A stretch of 64,000 nt of DNA from Parabacteroides massiliensis (lineage in GTDB: Bacteria; Bacteroidota; Bacteroidia; Bacteroidales; Tannerellaceae). The notes below the pieces were generated by a model. It saw only the letters and a list, made by a program, of their open reading frames with translations. It did no database searches and was not told the origin of the DNA. How positions within the stretch are numbered: position 1 is the first letter of the stretch; the number at the start of each line of letters is the position of its first letter. A program made the position numbers and the translations under genes. Shown one piece after another: positions 19,353-28,431 of this stretch. The stretch lies in the NCBI RefSeq assembly GCF_900155425.1, contig NZ_LT700191.1, positions 1,263,198 to 1,327,197 of the forward strand, in the 5' to 3' direction.

Positions 19353-19934
19353 ATGAAACTTGTATTCGCAACAAACAACCGGCATAAGCTGGATGAAGTC
19401 CGGAAAATTACAGTCGGATATGCAGAAATAATCAGCCTCTCAGATATCGACTGCCACGAGGATATACCCGAAACAGCAGACACGTTAGAAGGCAACGCCT
19501 TACAAAAAGCCCGCTATATTAAAGAACATTTCGGATATGACTGCTTCGCTGACGACACCGGACTTGAAGTAGAAGCTCTGAACAACGCTCCCGGAGTATA
19601 TTCGGCACGTTATGCCGGTCCCGGACATAATTCGGAAGCCAATATGGACAAACTTCTCCATGAAATGGAAAATAAAGAAAACCGGAAAGCCCGTTTCCGC
19701 ACGGTAATCGCTCTTATCTTGAATGGAAAAGAACATTTGTTTGAAGGTATCGTCAACGGTACGGTCATAAGCGAAAAAAGAGGCGGAAGCGGTTTCGGAT
19801 ATGATCCCATATTTGTTCCCGATACCTATTCGCAAACATTTGCCGAAATGGGCAATGATATTAAAAACCAGATCAGCCACCGTGCCGAGGCAGTCAAAAA
19901 ACTGACTGCTTTTTTATCAGATCACACATTTTAA
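19353..19934 (+). CDS. rdgB: XTP/dITP diphosphatase (non-canonical purine NTP pyrophosphatase)
   Basis: A 193-residue HAM1/RdgB enzyme that hydrolyses dITP, XTP and related deaminated purine nucleotides, keeping them out of DNA and RNA. The N-terminal [12 protein letters not shown] is the nucleotide-binding SxxxxK-type motif. [23 protein letters not shown] carries the catalytic and metal-binding aspartates (~68-69), and [13 protein letters not shown] plus [13 protein letters not shown] complete the family signature. It is followed 13 nt later by porZ, so it may share a transcript with it. Confidence 0.97.
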   Translation: MKLVFATNNRHKLDEVRKITVGYAEIISLSDIDCHEDIPETADTLEGNALQKARYIKEHFGYDCFADDTGLEVEALNNAPGVYSARYAGPGHNSEANMDKLLHEMENKENRKARFRTVIALILNGKEHLFEGIVNGTVISEKRGGSGFGYDPIFVPDTYSQTFAEMGNDIKNQISHRAEAVKKLTAFLSDHTF

Positions 19935-19947
19935 TATTGTAATTAAT

Positions 19948-22272
19948 ATGAGAAATATATTAACTGTCATCTTACTTTTCTTATTATCATTCTCCGCTTC
20001 GCCAGTCAATGACAATACGCTCGGATGGAAAACATATCTTTCCTACAATAATACCAATTGTGTGGAAGAATCGGCCGATCAAGTATTTGTCGTAGCAGAA
20101 GGAGCTTTATACACATACGGAAAAGAAGATAACAGCATCAAACAATATTATAAAGGAAATGGATTGAGCGACACGGATATCCAATCCATTTCCTACAACA
20201 AACAAACAAAATCATTATTGATTGTCTACAATAATTCCAATATAGACATTCTGGAAGAAGGTTCCGTAAAAAACATACCTTATCTGTACATGACAACTTC
20301 CTTAAGAGAAAAATCGCTTAATTCCGTTATGATTTATAACGAATATGCCTATTTGTCCATACAATCCGGCATAGTAGTTGTCAACATGGATAAGAAAGAA
20401 ATAACCGACACCTATAACTTATCTAAAAATATAACATCTTGTGCCATTTTCAACAATAATATATATGCTTCCACAAAAGAAGATCAAAAGTCTACGGTCA
20501 TATACGCTTCTTTAAATGACAACCTGCTGGACGGATCAAACTGGAAAACATATCCGATTGCAGGATTCCCATCCGAAAATTCCATTGACAAAATATCCTT
20601 ATTCAAAGACAAACTGTTCTATCTGTCTCAAAATAAAGGAGTCTACTACGAATCGGATGGAACTGTCGTTCCCTTGGTCAATAACACACAAATGAACGAT
20701 ATGAAAATTGTGGGAGAAAAACTGGCTTGCATAGCCACATCCCAAGTCTATATTTTTACAGATACAAAAACTTTTGACCAGATCGGTAATCTATCCATAA
20801 AAGATATCAGCACTTATCAGACTGATAAATATTGGATAGCCGAAGGAAGCAAAGGCCTGCGTTCTATCAAAAGAACAGAAGCCAACCAGTTCGAAGCCGT
20901 AAACGAAGCCATAATTTTGGATGGCCCATATTCCAACAGTTCTTATGATATCGTATATGAAAACGATAAAATATACGTTATACCCGGTGGAAAAAGCCTG
21001 ACCGGTGCCAATTCCTTTAATAAGGCAGGCTCGGTCATGATATACGATTATGAAAAATGGGGTGCATTGGAACCCTCCGATGTTCTGAATAAACTAAAGA
21101 CATGGCCAAGAGACTATACCAGCATTGCCGTCACAACCGATGATGCTGAAAAAGAAATCATTTATGTATCTTCTTTCGGTTATGGTGTTTTTCAATTTAT
21201 AGACAGAGAACCTTCTGCCGTTTATAACAGAACGAATAGTCCGCTTGAAAACGCACACGGCAATGCGGGGTCTTATTGTCGTGTAGACGGACTTGCTTTC
21301 GATAAGGAAGGAAACCTGTGGATGACCAATTCAGAAGTCGACAAAGCTATCAAGATATTGGATAAAGAAGGAAAATGGCACAGCCTGTCTGTCGAATCAT
21401 TAAACGGGAAATACACGGTAAACGACATACTCGTCACCTCGAACAACGACAAATGGATCAATATCTCCCGTCCAGCCAGCCAAGCCTGCCTGACAGCCGT
21501 TGCCAACAGCAGCTCTTTAGATGAAGCGACATCCTATGAATTTAAAACCTTCATTGACACAGACGGTAATGACTTTTCTCCCAACAATTACACCTGTATG
21601 GCAGAAGACAAAAACGGATACCTATGGGTTGGAACCAACAAAGGAGCCATATACTTGACAAATCCTAAACTGGCAACAACAGAAAACAACCAATCTATAC
21701 GTTGCACACGTGTGAAACTGCTTAACGACGAAGGTATTCCTTATTATTTTCTCGATAATGCGATAGTAACGACCATCAAAGTGGATAATGGAAACCGGAA
21801 ATGGATCGGAACGGACGGCAACGGGGTTTATGTACTGAGCGAAGACAACCAGGAAATCGTCCATCAGTTCAATACATCCAACAGTCCGCTACTGTCTGAC
21901 AAAATATATTCCATAGAAATAAATGAAAACACAGGCGAAGTATTCATCGGCTCCGACAAAGGTTTGGTTTCCTACAAAGGAGAAGCAACAAAAGGAAAAG
22001 ATGACTACTCGGACGTGTATGCATATCCGAATCCCGTACGGCCCGAAAACAGGGACAAAGTAACTATCACGGGATTGATGGACAACTCGATTGTAAAAAT
22101 CACCGATCTGAATGGCAATCTGGTCTATCAGACGAAATCTTTAGGAGGTCAGGTTATCTGGAACTGCCGGAACGCCAAAGGCACCCGTGTCGCTTCTGGT
22201 ATATATCTGGTGCTTTCCGCCACCGAAGATTCAAAAGAAAGCGTAGTTACTAAAATCGCAGTTATAAAATAA
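19948..22272 (+). CDS. porZ: PorZ-like type IX secretion protein (beta-propellers plus C-terminal sorting domain)
   Basis: A 774-residue secreted protein with an N-terminal signal peptide (LTVILLFLLSFSAS). Two beta-propeller-like regions carry two-component-regulator-propeller repeats (for example GNLWMTNSEVDKAIKI, GYLWVGTNKGAIYL, NRKWIGTDGNGVYVLSED). A C-terminal T9SS sorting domain starts near YAYPNPVRPENRDKVTITGL and ends VASGIYLVL...VVTKIAVIK. Length and architecture match PorZ, part of the T9SS attachment complex that delivers anionic LPS to the sortase PorU in Porphyromonas. An alternative is an unrelated T9SS cargo with regulator-propeller repeats, but size and single-copy core-gene setting favour PorZ. 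Confidence 0.75.
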   Translation: MRNILTVILLFLLSFSASPVNDNTLGWKTYLSYNNTNCVEESADQVFVVAEGALYTYGKEDNSIKQYYKGNGLSDTDIQSISYNKQTKSLLIVYNNSNIDILEEGSVKNIPYLYMTTSLREKSLNSVMIYNEYAYLSIQSGIVVVNMDKKEITDTYNLSKNITSCAIFNNNIYASTKEDQKSTVIYASLNDNLLDGSNWKTYPIAGFPSENSIDKISLFKDKLFYLSQNKGVYYESDGTVVPLVNNTQMNDMKIVGEKLACIATSQVYIFTDTKTFDQIGNLSIKDISTYQTDKYWIAEGSKGLRSIKRTEANQFEAVNEAIILDGPYSNSSYDIVYENDKIYVIPGGKSLTGANSFNKAGSVMIYDYEKWGALEPSDVLNKLKTWPRDYTSIAVTTDDAEKEIIYVSSFGYGVFQFIDREPSAVYNRTNSPLENAHGNAGSYCRVDGLAFDKEGNLWMTNSEVDKAIKILDKEGKWHSLSVESLNGKYTVNDILVTSNNDKWINISRPASQACLTAVANSSSLDEATSYEFKTFIDTDGNDFSPNNYTCMAEDKNGYLWVGTNKGAIYLTNPKLATTENNQSIRCTRVKLLNDEGIPYYFLDNAIVTTIKVDNGNRKWIGTDGNGVYVLSEDNQEIVHQFNTSNSPLLSDKIYSIEINENTGEVFIGSDKGLVSYKGEATKGKDDYSDVYAYPNPVRPENRDKVTITGLMDNSIVKITDLNGNLVYQTKSLGGQVIWNCRNAKGTRVASGIYLVLSATEDSKESVVTKIAVIK

Positions 22273-22281
22273 AAAATAAAA

Positions 22282-22315
22282 ATCCACTGTGGATTAAACA
22301 AATGCCACAGTGGAT
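22282..22315. terminator. Bidirectional terminator between porZ and nadA
   Basis: A perfect 11-bp stem ATCCACTGTGG with CCACAGTGGAT and a 12-nt loop, lying between two convergent genes. An A-rich stretch lies on the left and a weak T stretch on the right. Confidence 0.8.
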
Positions 22316-22349
22316 CATATTATTTAGTTCCGTTTATCTAACAAAATTC

Positions 22350-23336
22350 TTACAACCCTAACCTTTCCGATATCTCCAGCATCTTCTTGATCGGGCGGAT
22401 TGCCTTTTCCTGTACTTGCTCGTCGACAAAGATTTCAGGAAGTTCGTATTTCAAACAGTTGTAAAGTTTCTCCATCGTGTTCAGACGCATGAAATTACAT
22501 TCGTTGCAAGCACATGTGCTGTCGTTGGGAGGAGCCGGGATAAATTCCTTATCAGGGCTCTGCTTGCGCATTTCGTGAATAACACCGCTTTCCGTCGCTA
22601 CGATGAACCGTTTCTTATCCGACTTGACAGTGTGCTTCAGAAGAGCCGCAGTCGATCCTACGAAGTCTGAGACCTGTATAACGGGCTGTTTGCACTCCGG
22701 ATGAGTAATGACTTCCGCATCGGGATACTGTTTTTTCAATTCCAATATCTTTTCCAACGAAAACTGTTCATGTACATGGCAAGCACCATCCCAAAGCACC
22801 ATCTTGCGCCCGGTAATACCGTTTATGTAATTACCTAAGTTTCGGTCCGGACCGAAGATGATCTTCGTGTCCTTCGGAAAACTTTCGACGATCTGGCGTG
22901 CATTGGTAGACGTCACCACAACATCCGTCACAGCCTTCACGGCTGCAGTCGTATTCACATACGAAATAACCACATGACCGGGATGCTGCTTTACAAATTC
23001 TGCAAAATCGGTAGCCGGACAGCTATCAGCCAACGAGCAACCGGCATTCAGGTCCGGGACCAACACTTTCTTATCCGGACACAGCACTTTCGCCGTTTCA
23101 CCCATAAAATGAACACCGCAGAAAACAATGATATCGGCCGTCGTTTTGGCTGCCTGTTGCGCCAATGCCAAACTGTCTCCCACAAAATCTGCTATATCCT
23201 GAATATCACCCGTCTGGTAATAATGAGCAAGAATAACAGCGTTCTTTTCTTTACGCATCCTATTTATCTCTTCCTTCAGGTTCAACCCCTTTGGAATGGG
23301 TGCATCCATATATCCGATCGATTGGTTTGTCAACAT
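22350..23336 (-). CDS. nadA: Quinolinate synthase
   Basis: A 328-residue NadA, the 4Fe-4S enzyme that condenses iminoaspartate with dihydroxyacetone phosphate in NAD synthesis. The three cluster cysteines can be placed at C100 (NAGCSLAD), C215 (HPECKQP) and C280 (CNFMRLNTMEK). Other family motifs are ILAHYYQTGDIQDIADFVGDS and GPDRNLGNYI. No nadB or nadC lies beside it in this window. A TACCTTTG box on this strand at 23490-23483 would give a ~145-nt leader. It is transcribed away from the candidate replication origin, and its coding strand is markedly G-rich, as expected of a leading-strand gene. Confidence 0.97.
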   Translation of the reverse strand: MLTNQSIGYMDAPIPKGLNLKEEINRMRKEKNAVILAHYYQTGDIQDIADFVGDSLALAQQAAKTTADIIVFCGVHFMGETAKVLCPDKKVLVPDLNAGCSLADSCPATDFAEFVKQHPGHVVISYVNTTAAVKAVTDVVVTSTNARQIVESFPKDTKIIFGPDRNLGNYINGITGRKMVLWDGACHVHEQFSLEKILELKKQYPDAEVITHPECKQPVIQVSDFVGSTAALLKHTVKSDKKRFIVATESGVIHEMRKQSPDKEFIPAPPNDSTCACNECNFMRLNTMEKLYNCLKYELPEIFVDEQVQEKAIRPIKKMLEISERLGL

Positions 23337-24062
23337 AGTTACCTGTATTTAATGATTGTAAAATTCAATAATCGCTAATGAGTATAAACCGCTATCTACA
23401 GTCTATCAACAAAGTTATCATTACTCTTTATACCTGATAATCTTCATTTTACTCTTATTATCAACCGATAGTTGATAATGTGCAAAGGTAAAAACTTTAT
23501 TGATTTTTCCCTAAGAAACATATATAAAACCAAGGAAATAGAACTAAAATTTGTTAGGTTTGGTACCGCAAATCAGCATATGTCAAGTTGACCATCCTTT
23601 CCTCCGAGTTATCCACAATCATATTATTATATTCTTATTTATTCTTTATTTTAAATCTAAATATGATGAATATAATAGCCTGTTGAAACAGTTAATACAT
23701 TTCTGTTACAATACTTGTCCGGTTCGTTATTAAACGGTGTAAACTACTTATTAAATAGATACCAACATCCTATTTATTGTTTTATAGATTGGTTTTCTTT
23801 GTTTTACGGACTTTATTGATTTGCGGTTGAAAACTACCTATGTGTAAAAGTTTATGGTAGCCAAGGGCTGTTAATACGTGTATAACCACTGTTGATAGGG
23901 CGTAGTAAATAATCCGTTACTTTTATTGCATAATAAAAATGAGAGGATGTATAACGAACAAATTGAATAATGCAAGAATTAATTTTCATTTTGTGTCCAC
24001 CACTTATCAATAGCTTTTCAACGGCATATCCACATTAATTCACTACTTTTGCAAACAAAGAA
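23337..24062. other. Candidate chromosomal replication origin (oriC)
   Basis: A 726-bp gene-free, very AT-rich gap lies between divergent nadA and the trmH-like gene. It contains an exact DnaA box TTATCCACA (23609-23617) and three single-mismatch boxes: 23841-23849 and 23877-23885 (reverse orientation) and ATATCCACA at 24026-24034. An almost pure A/T stretch at 23618-23680 next to the exact box could be the unwinding element. In sampled lines, plus-strand genes to the left (leuS, rdgB, porZ) have C at or above G and A above T. To the right (trmH-like, the 26-kb and 35-kb genes) G exceeds C. nadA is C-rich on the plus strand. That is the skew minimum expected at an origin. Promoter boxes for both flanking genes also lie here. 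dnaA itself is not in the window. Confidence 0.6.
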
Positions 24063-24602
24063 ATGATAGCTATGCGCAAGTTAAAGATAACAGAGCTGAA
24101 CCGTCTGACTCCGGAAGCATTCAAAGATAGTAAAAAGATTCCGTTGGTTGTTGTACTCGATCATGTAAGGAGCTTAAACAATGTAGGATCCGTGTTTCGT
24201 ACGTCCGATGCTTTCAGGGTGGAAAGTATTTATCTGTGTGGTATCACGGCTTGTCCGCCTCATGCCGAGATTCACAAGACGGCTTTGGGAGCGGAAGAGA
24301 CTGTCGACTGGGAGTATTTCGAAGATACGATGGAAGCTGTTGAAAAGCTGAAGCGACGGGGATATACTGTCTGTGCGGTCGAGCAGGCTGAAGGGAGTAC
24401 GATGTTAGACAAGTTGTTGTTGGACAAGAATAAAAAGTATGCCGTTATCATGGGAAACGAAGTGAAAGGTGTTCAACAATGTGTCGTTGATAACTGTGAT
24501 ATGTGCATTGAAATACCGCAGTACGGAACCAAGCATTCTTTGAATGTTTCGGTGACTACCGGTATCATTATCTGGGATTTCTTCAAGCAGTTGTCAGATT
24601 AA
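24063..24602 (+). CDS. TrmH/SpoU family RNA 2'-O-methyltransferase
   Basis: A 179-residue SPOUT methyltransferase. The three SpoU motifs are visible: NNVGSVFRTSDAF near the N-terminus, VIMGNEVKGV (~137-146) and IPQYGTKHSLNVSVTTGI (~155-172), which form the knotted SAM site. The protein lacks the N-terminal substrate-binding extension of RlmB and is TrmH/TrmL-like in size, so a tRNA substrate is likely, but the exact target nucleotide cannot be assigned. ATG at 24075 is an alternative start. TACTTTTG at 24044-24051 is a likely -7 box. The 3' end overlaps the convergent DUF4294 gene by 9 bp. Confidence 0.9.
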   Translation: MIAMRKLKITELNRLTPEAFKDSKKIPLVVVLDHVRSLNNVGSVFRTSDAFRVESIYLCGITACPPHAEIHKTALGAEETVDWEYFEDTMEAVEKLKRRGYTVCAVEQAEGSTMLDKLLLDKNKKYAVIMGNEVKGVQQCVVDNCDMCIEIPQYGTKHSLNVSVTTGIIIWDFFKQLSD

Positions 24603-25199
24603 CCCGTTTTCGACAAGTACGACTACCCGTTCCGTCATGGCATCTTTTCCTTTTGGATCGTATTCGGTTTTTAGGCTGGCGCCGAACATGCCGGCAAACA
24701 GGTTCCAAAAGCCTGCCCGAAAACTGCCTAAATAGGCTTTCAACAGGTTATAACTCGATTGGTTACATTCTCTGTCAATCAGTTTGATAAGCAGTTTACC
24801 TTGTGAGAAGGTTAGTTTTTTCAACTGCGGTTTATATTCCAGGAAAAGTTCTTTCTCCATCCGCTTCAAGTGGGCTTGGCGGGACTTTTCATCGGGGAGC
24901 GTCTCTATATATTCGTAAGTTTCGATCAGTGTTTCATAAACCATTTTGGCATAAGGCAGTGTGCGCTTCACATCACGGACCAGCTTGGTGTAACGTGCCT
25001 GTTCGCGTTTGTTTTTAAACTTTACCTGCGGGTAAATGTAAATTTCCCGCAGGTTGACAATAGGTACTGTATCCTTTCCATCCAAATAAGCTTTTTGCAA
25101 TCCTTCAGGAACGGTATTGATCTTCAATTTTTGTGCATGTATTCCTATTGCGCACAACATGAATATTATCAATATTTTATACTTGCCTTTTCTCAACAT
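24594..25199 (-). CDS. DUF4294 domain protein, exported
   Basis: A 201-residue protein with a signal peptide (ILIIFMLCAIGIHAQ) and a conserved Bacteroidetes DUF4294 body. Recognisable blocks are IVNLREIYIYPQVKFKNKREQARYTKLVRDVKRTLPYAK and GKLLIKLIDRECNQSSYNLLKAYLGSFRAGFWN. The middle is charged and helical (DEKSRQAHLKRMEKELFLEY). The function is unknown. It is most likely periplasmic or outer-membrane associated. Its 3' end overlaps the convergent trmH-like gene by 9 bp, so transcription of the two may interfere. Confidence 0.8.
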   Translation of the reverse strand: MLRKGKYKILIIFMLCAIGIHAQKLKINTVPEGLQKAYLDGKDTVPIVNLREIYIYPQVKFKNKREQARYTKLVRDVKRTLPYAKMVYETLIETYEYIETLPDEKSRQAHLKRMEKELFLEYKPQLKKLTFSQGKLLIKLIDRECNQSSYNLLKAYLGSFRAGFWNLFAGMFGASLKTEYDPKGKDAMTERVVVLVENGLI

Positions 25200-25380
25200 C
25201 GTTCACAAAAGTAATTGATTTGCGAATAGCATCTGTCGGTTTTACAGAATTTGACTAATCGATACGATCGCTTCGAGTATTGAAAAAGTGCCTTCACTCT
25301 TTCATACTTTGATTTTCAATATATAGCAAGACAGAGGTAAAAAGGCCGTGGATATGTCCTGTAAATAAGTTGCTAATGTG

Positions 25381-25410
25381 TTGCAGCCATTATAGAAATC
25401 CGTATCTTTG
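25381..25410 (+). promoter_or_regulatory. Promoter of the outer-membrane protein pair
   Basis: TTG at 25381-25383 and TATCTTTG at 25403-25410 are separated by 19 nt, a near-perfect Bacteroidetes promoter. The leader of about 130 nt contains an 8-codon open frame (25525-25551) whose TGA overlaps the ATG of the next gene. The rest of 25200-25547 shows no gene. Confidence 0.75.
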
Positions 25411-25547
25411 TAGCAATACGAACAACTAAAATCAACAGACTATGAAACATTCGGCCATCTTTCCATATTTATCAATCCTGACTGTATAAATTCATAAATA
25501 ATCATCACTTAAACAACTTGTATTATGAAAAAGAAACAAAACTTGCT

Positions 25548-26354
25548 ATGAAATCAATAAGTTTGTCCGTTTTGTTTTTTGTATCTGTCAACATTCATGC
25601 TGTTGATAACCTTCGTATCCCTGATATCCGTAGTTTGGGGATGGGAGGAAACGGAGTTACGCAATCTGTTTTGTTTAATCCGGCATTGGTGGATCTGCAT
25701 ACTGATAAAATTGTTCATTTCGAATACTTTAATCGTTATGGTGTAAAGGAATTGGGAACACTGGGAATAGGTTTTGTCTATCCTAATCCGCTGTTGTCTG
25801 TAGGTGTTGATATCTCTTCTTTCGGATATGATCAGTATAGGGAAACTCTTTTCCGTTTGTCGGTCGGGAAACAGTTGAACGATCGATGGAGGATAGGCGT
25901 TGGTTTCCAGTATAAGATGCTACAGACCGAGTTGTCGGAAGAAGTGCCCAAACAACTTTCCACAGATATCGGAATCTTGTTTACCCCCGTTGACAAACTG
26001 TTGATTGGAATGTTGATAATGAATTTTCCTTCTATTGATATCCATAAATATACTACTGAAATAAAATGCTTTACCGGTTATTCTGTGCAAATAGGTTTTC
26101 AATGGAAGATAATTAACAGCTTGTTGATAGTAGGAACTTTCGAAAGTAACAAAGAGCATACGTGGATAGGAAATATGGGTATTGAATATGTTCCATTCAG
26201 AAACTTCCGTCTACGGGCGGGAGTACAAACCGCTCCTCTCCTGCCCGCTTTGGGGATTGGATATTGTCTGTCCGGATTTACGATAGATGTTGCAACTGTT
26301 TATCATCCGGTTTTAGGAGCCAGTACCGGGCTGGGGTTGAGTTATTCTTTTTAA
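25548..26354 (+). CDS. Outer-membrane beta-barrel protein, PorV/PorQ-like fold
   Basis: A 268-residue exported protein with signal peptide ISLSVLFFVSVNIHA. The mature part begins with a plug-like LRIPDIRSLGMGGNGVTQSVLFNPA segment typical of FadL/PorV-type barrels. Alternating amphipathic strands follow (VGVDISSFGYDQYRETLFRLSVG, WRIGVGFQYKMLQTELS) up to a final aromatic strand TGLGLSYSF. I prefer the ATG at 25548, which overlaps the stop of an 8-codon leader ORF. The next gene, also an outer-membrane protein, starts 13 nt later, so the two form an operon. The exact role is unknown; PorV-type T9SS shuttle proteins are longer, so a direct orthologue is unlikely. Confidence 0.7.
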   Translation: MKSISLSVLFFVSVNIHAVDNLRIPDIRSLGMGGNGVTQSVLFNPALVDLHTDKIVHFEYFNRYGVKELGTLGIGFVYPNPLLSVGVDISSFGYDQYRETLFRLSVGKQLNDRWRIGVGFQYKMLQTELSEEVPKQLSTDIGILFTPVDKLLIGMLIMNFPSIDIHKYTTEIKCFTGYSVQIGFQWKIINSLLIVGTFESNKEHTWIGNMGIEYVPFRNFRLRAGVQTAPLLPALGIGYCLSGFTIDVATVYHPVLGASTGLGLSYSF

Positions 26355-26367
26355 TCAAGCTTTACTT

Positions 26368-28395
26368 ATGAAACGAATGTTTATAAACTTGTTGGTATGT
26401 TTGTTGATAAGCAGTTATCAGCTTAAAAGCCAGACATTATATTCTGTTGATAAGTGGATGGAATATATAGAAGAAATGGCTTCGGAAACAGAAGATGAAG
26501 AACGCATTGAAACGCTTTATACAGATCTTTCCTATCTTGTCGAACATCCTTTTGAGCTCAATACGGTAACGGAAGAACAATTGAAACGCCTCCCTTTCCT
26601 ATCCGATCTGCAAATAAGGGAACTGTTAGCATATCGTTCCCGTTATGGAAATATGTTGACCCTTTATGAACTTAAAAACGTGGAAGCATTCGATTTAGAG
26701 ACGATTTCTCTGCTTCTCCCGTTTGTTCATATCGGTGAAATAATAGTTGATAAACGTCCTCTTACAGTGAAGAACCTGTTGAAACGAGGTTCCAATAACC
26801 TGCAAATCAGATATGACAGATGTTTTCAACAAAAGAAAGGCTATTGTTCATATCCTGACAGCGTATTGCAACAATATCCGAATCGGAAATATCTGGGAGA
26901 ACCGTTCTATCATTCCGTTCGTTATTCATATGCCTTCGATGAACGCATCCAGTTCGGTCTGGTCACGGAAAAAGATGCGGGAGAACCTTTCTGGAATGAA
27001 TATCACAAAGGCTATGACTACTATTCGATACACCTCTTTCTGAAAGATATGAATAAGTGGTTGAAAAGTCTTGCCGTTGGTGATTATAAAATATCTTTCG
27101 GCCAAGGTTTGGTGATCAGCAATGATTTTTCTCCCAGCCGGAACGCCCTTGTCTCCCAAGCGGAAAGAAGGACGAACGGATTCCGCCGTCATTTTTCAAC
27201 CAATGAAAATGATTTCTTCCGAGGAGCGGCTGCTACCGTTAATTGGCAAAAATTGGATATCAGTCTGTTCTATTCGTATCGGAAATTAGATGGAAGCGTG
27301 GACAGTACGATCGTTGCTTCGTTTAAAACAGATGGTTTGCATCGTTTGGTGCGGGACAGGGAGAAGATGCGCAAAGTAGGCATGCAGACATATGGCGGGA
27401 ATATACGATATGCAACTCCCGATCTATGTATCGGCCTGACCGCTTTGTCCTATTCTTTCGGGGACTGTTCGATACAGCCTGATCCGAAGCCTTACAATAT
27501 TTTCTACTTTCGCGGTAGCCGGAATCTGAATATCAGTGTGGATTACCTGTTGAAAAATAAGTTGATCAAGTTTTACGGCGAAACAGCTTTGAGCCGTAAT
27601 GGGGCGGTTGCATCCCTGAATGCTTTGCAGTTGACGCCTGCCTCTTATTTTTCCTTGTTGTTATTGTATCGTTATTATGATAAACGCTACCAAGCCTTTT
27701 TTGGAAATGCTTTTTCACAAAACTCGGCAGTCCGGAATGAACAGGGAGTGTATATGGGGATGCAATGGACACCTTTCGGTCATTGGAAGCTGTCAGCGTA
27801 TGCAGATATATACCGTTTTCCCTGGCTGAAATATGGGGTAGATATGCCATCGACAGGAAAGGAATATATGCTTCAACTCGATTATACGCCAAGCCGGAAC
27901 TTATCCGTATACGTCCGTTATAAACACAAGCAAAAAGAAAATATAGAACCTTATCCCCAGCAGCGTTTGCGTATGCAAGCCTTGTATGCGGTTTCTTCGT
28001 CTGTTTCGTTGCGGACATCCGCAGACGGTATTTGTTATACGGAGGCAAACGAAAGGAGCAGAGGGTGGATGATCGCCCAAAACGTAGGTTGGAAACCGGT
28101 TGATATCCCTGTTCAGGTTGATTTTTATGTGGGTGTTTTTCATACAGATAATTATCAAACCCGGATATCCTCTTATGAAAAAAATATCTTATATGCCTTC
28201 AATATGTCTTCCTTTTATGGAAAAGGAGTCCGGTTGGCGCTTTCTTTCCGGTGGAATATAGTGAAGCAGCTTTCCCTTTCCACTAAATTAGGATACACGT
28301 ATTATACCGATCGAGACGTGATCGGCACTGATCTGGAAGAGATAGAAGGTAATATCAAAGCAGATGTATATACATTGTTGCGCTGGAAATTCTGA
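26368..28395 (+). CDS. Helix-hairpin-helix domain protein with C-terminal beta-barrel
   Basis: A 675-residue exported protein with signal peptide MFINLLVCLLISSYQLKS. Residues ~58-120 carry two helix-hairpin-helix units of the ComEA type (FELNTVTEEQLKRLPFLSDL, then IRELLAYRSRYGNMLTLYEL). The rest is rich in alternating aromatic strands (for example LNISVDYLLKNKLIKFYGETALSRNG and LSVYVRYKHKQKENIEP) and ends VYTLLRWKF, a classical terminal barrel strand. So a HhH domain, usually DNA-binding, seems attached to an outer-membrane barrel. It is co-transcribed with the preceding barrel gene. Function unknown. A role in DNA contact at the cell surface or periplasm is only a guess. Confidence 0.72.
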   Translation: MKRMFINLLVCLLISSYQLKSQTLYSVDKWMEYIEEMASETEDEERIETLYTDLSYLVEHPFELNTVTEEQLKRLPFLSDLQIRELLAYRSRYGNMLTLYELKNVEAFDLETISLLLPFVHIGEIIVDKRPLTVKNLLKRGSNNLQIRYDRCFQQKKGYCSYPDSVLQQYPNRKYLGEPFYHSVRYSYAFDERIQFGLVTEKDAGEPFWNEYHKGYDYYSIHLFLKDMNKWLKSLAVGDYKISFGQGLVISNDFSPSRNALVSQAERRTNGFRRHFSTNENDFFRGAAATVNWQKLDISLFYSYRKLDGSVDSTIVASFKTDGLHRLVRDREKMRKVGMQTYGGNIRYATPDLCIGLTALSYSFGDCSIQPDPKPYNIFYFRGSRNLNISVDYLLKNKLIKFYGETALSRNGAVASLNALQLTPASYFSLLLLYRYYDKRYQAFFGNAFSQNSAVRNEQGVYMGMQWTPFGHWKLSAYADIYRFPWLKYGVDMPSTGKEYMLQLDYTPSRNLSVYVRYKHKQKENIEPYPQQRLRMQALYAVSSSVSLRTSADGICYTEANERSRGWMIAQNVGWKPVDIPVQVDFYVGVFHTDNYQTRISSYEKNILYAFNMSSFYGKGVRLALSFRWNIVKQLSLSTKLGYTYYTDRDVIGTDLEEIEGNIKADVYTLLRWKF

Positions 28396-28431
28396 TAACT
28401 TTTGTAGCTTTGCACTCAAATATAAATCAGT

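Noticed and set aside
25443-25490. 15-codon frame MKHSAIFPYLSILTV in the leader of the outer-membrane genes
   Set aside because: Too short to judge, no overlap with a downstream start, no attenuator hairpin.
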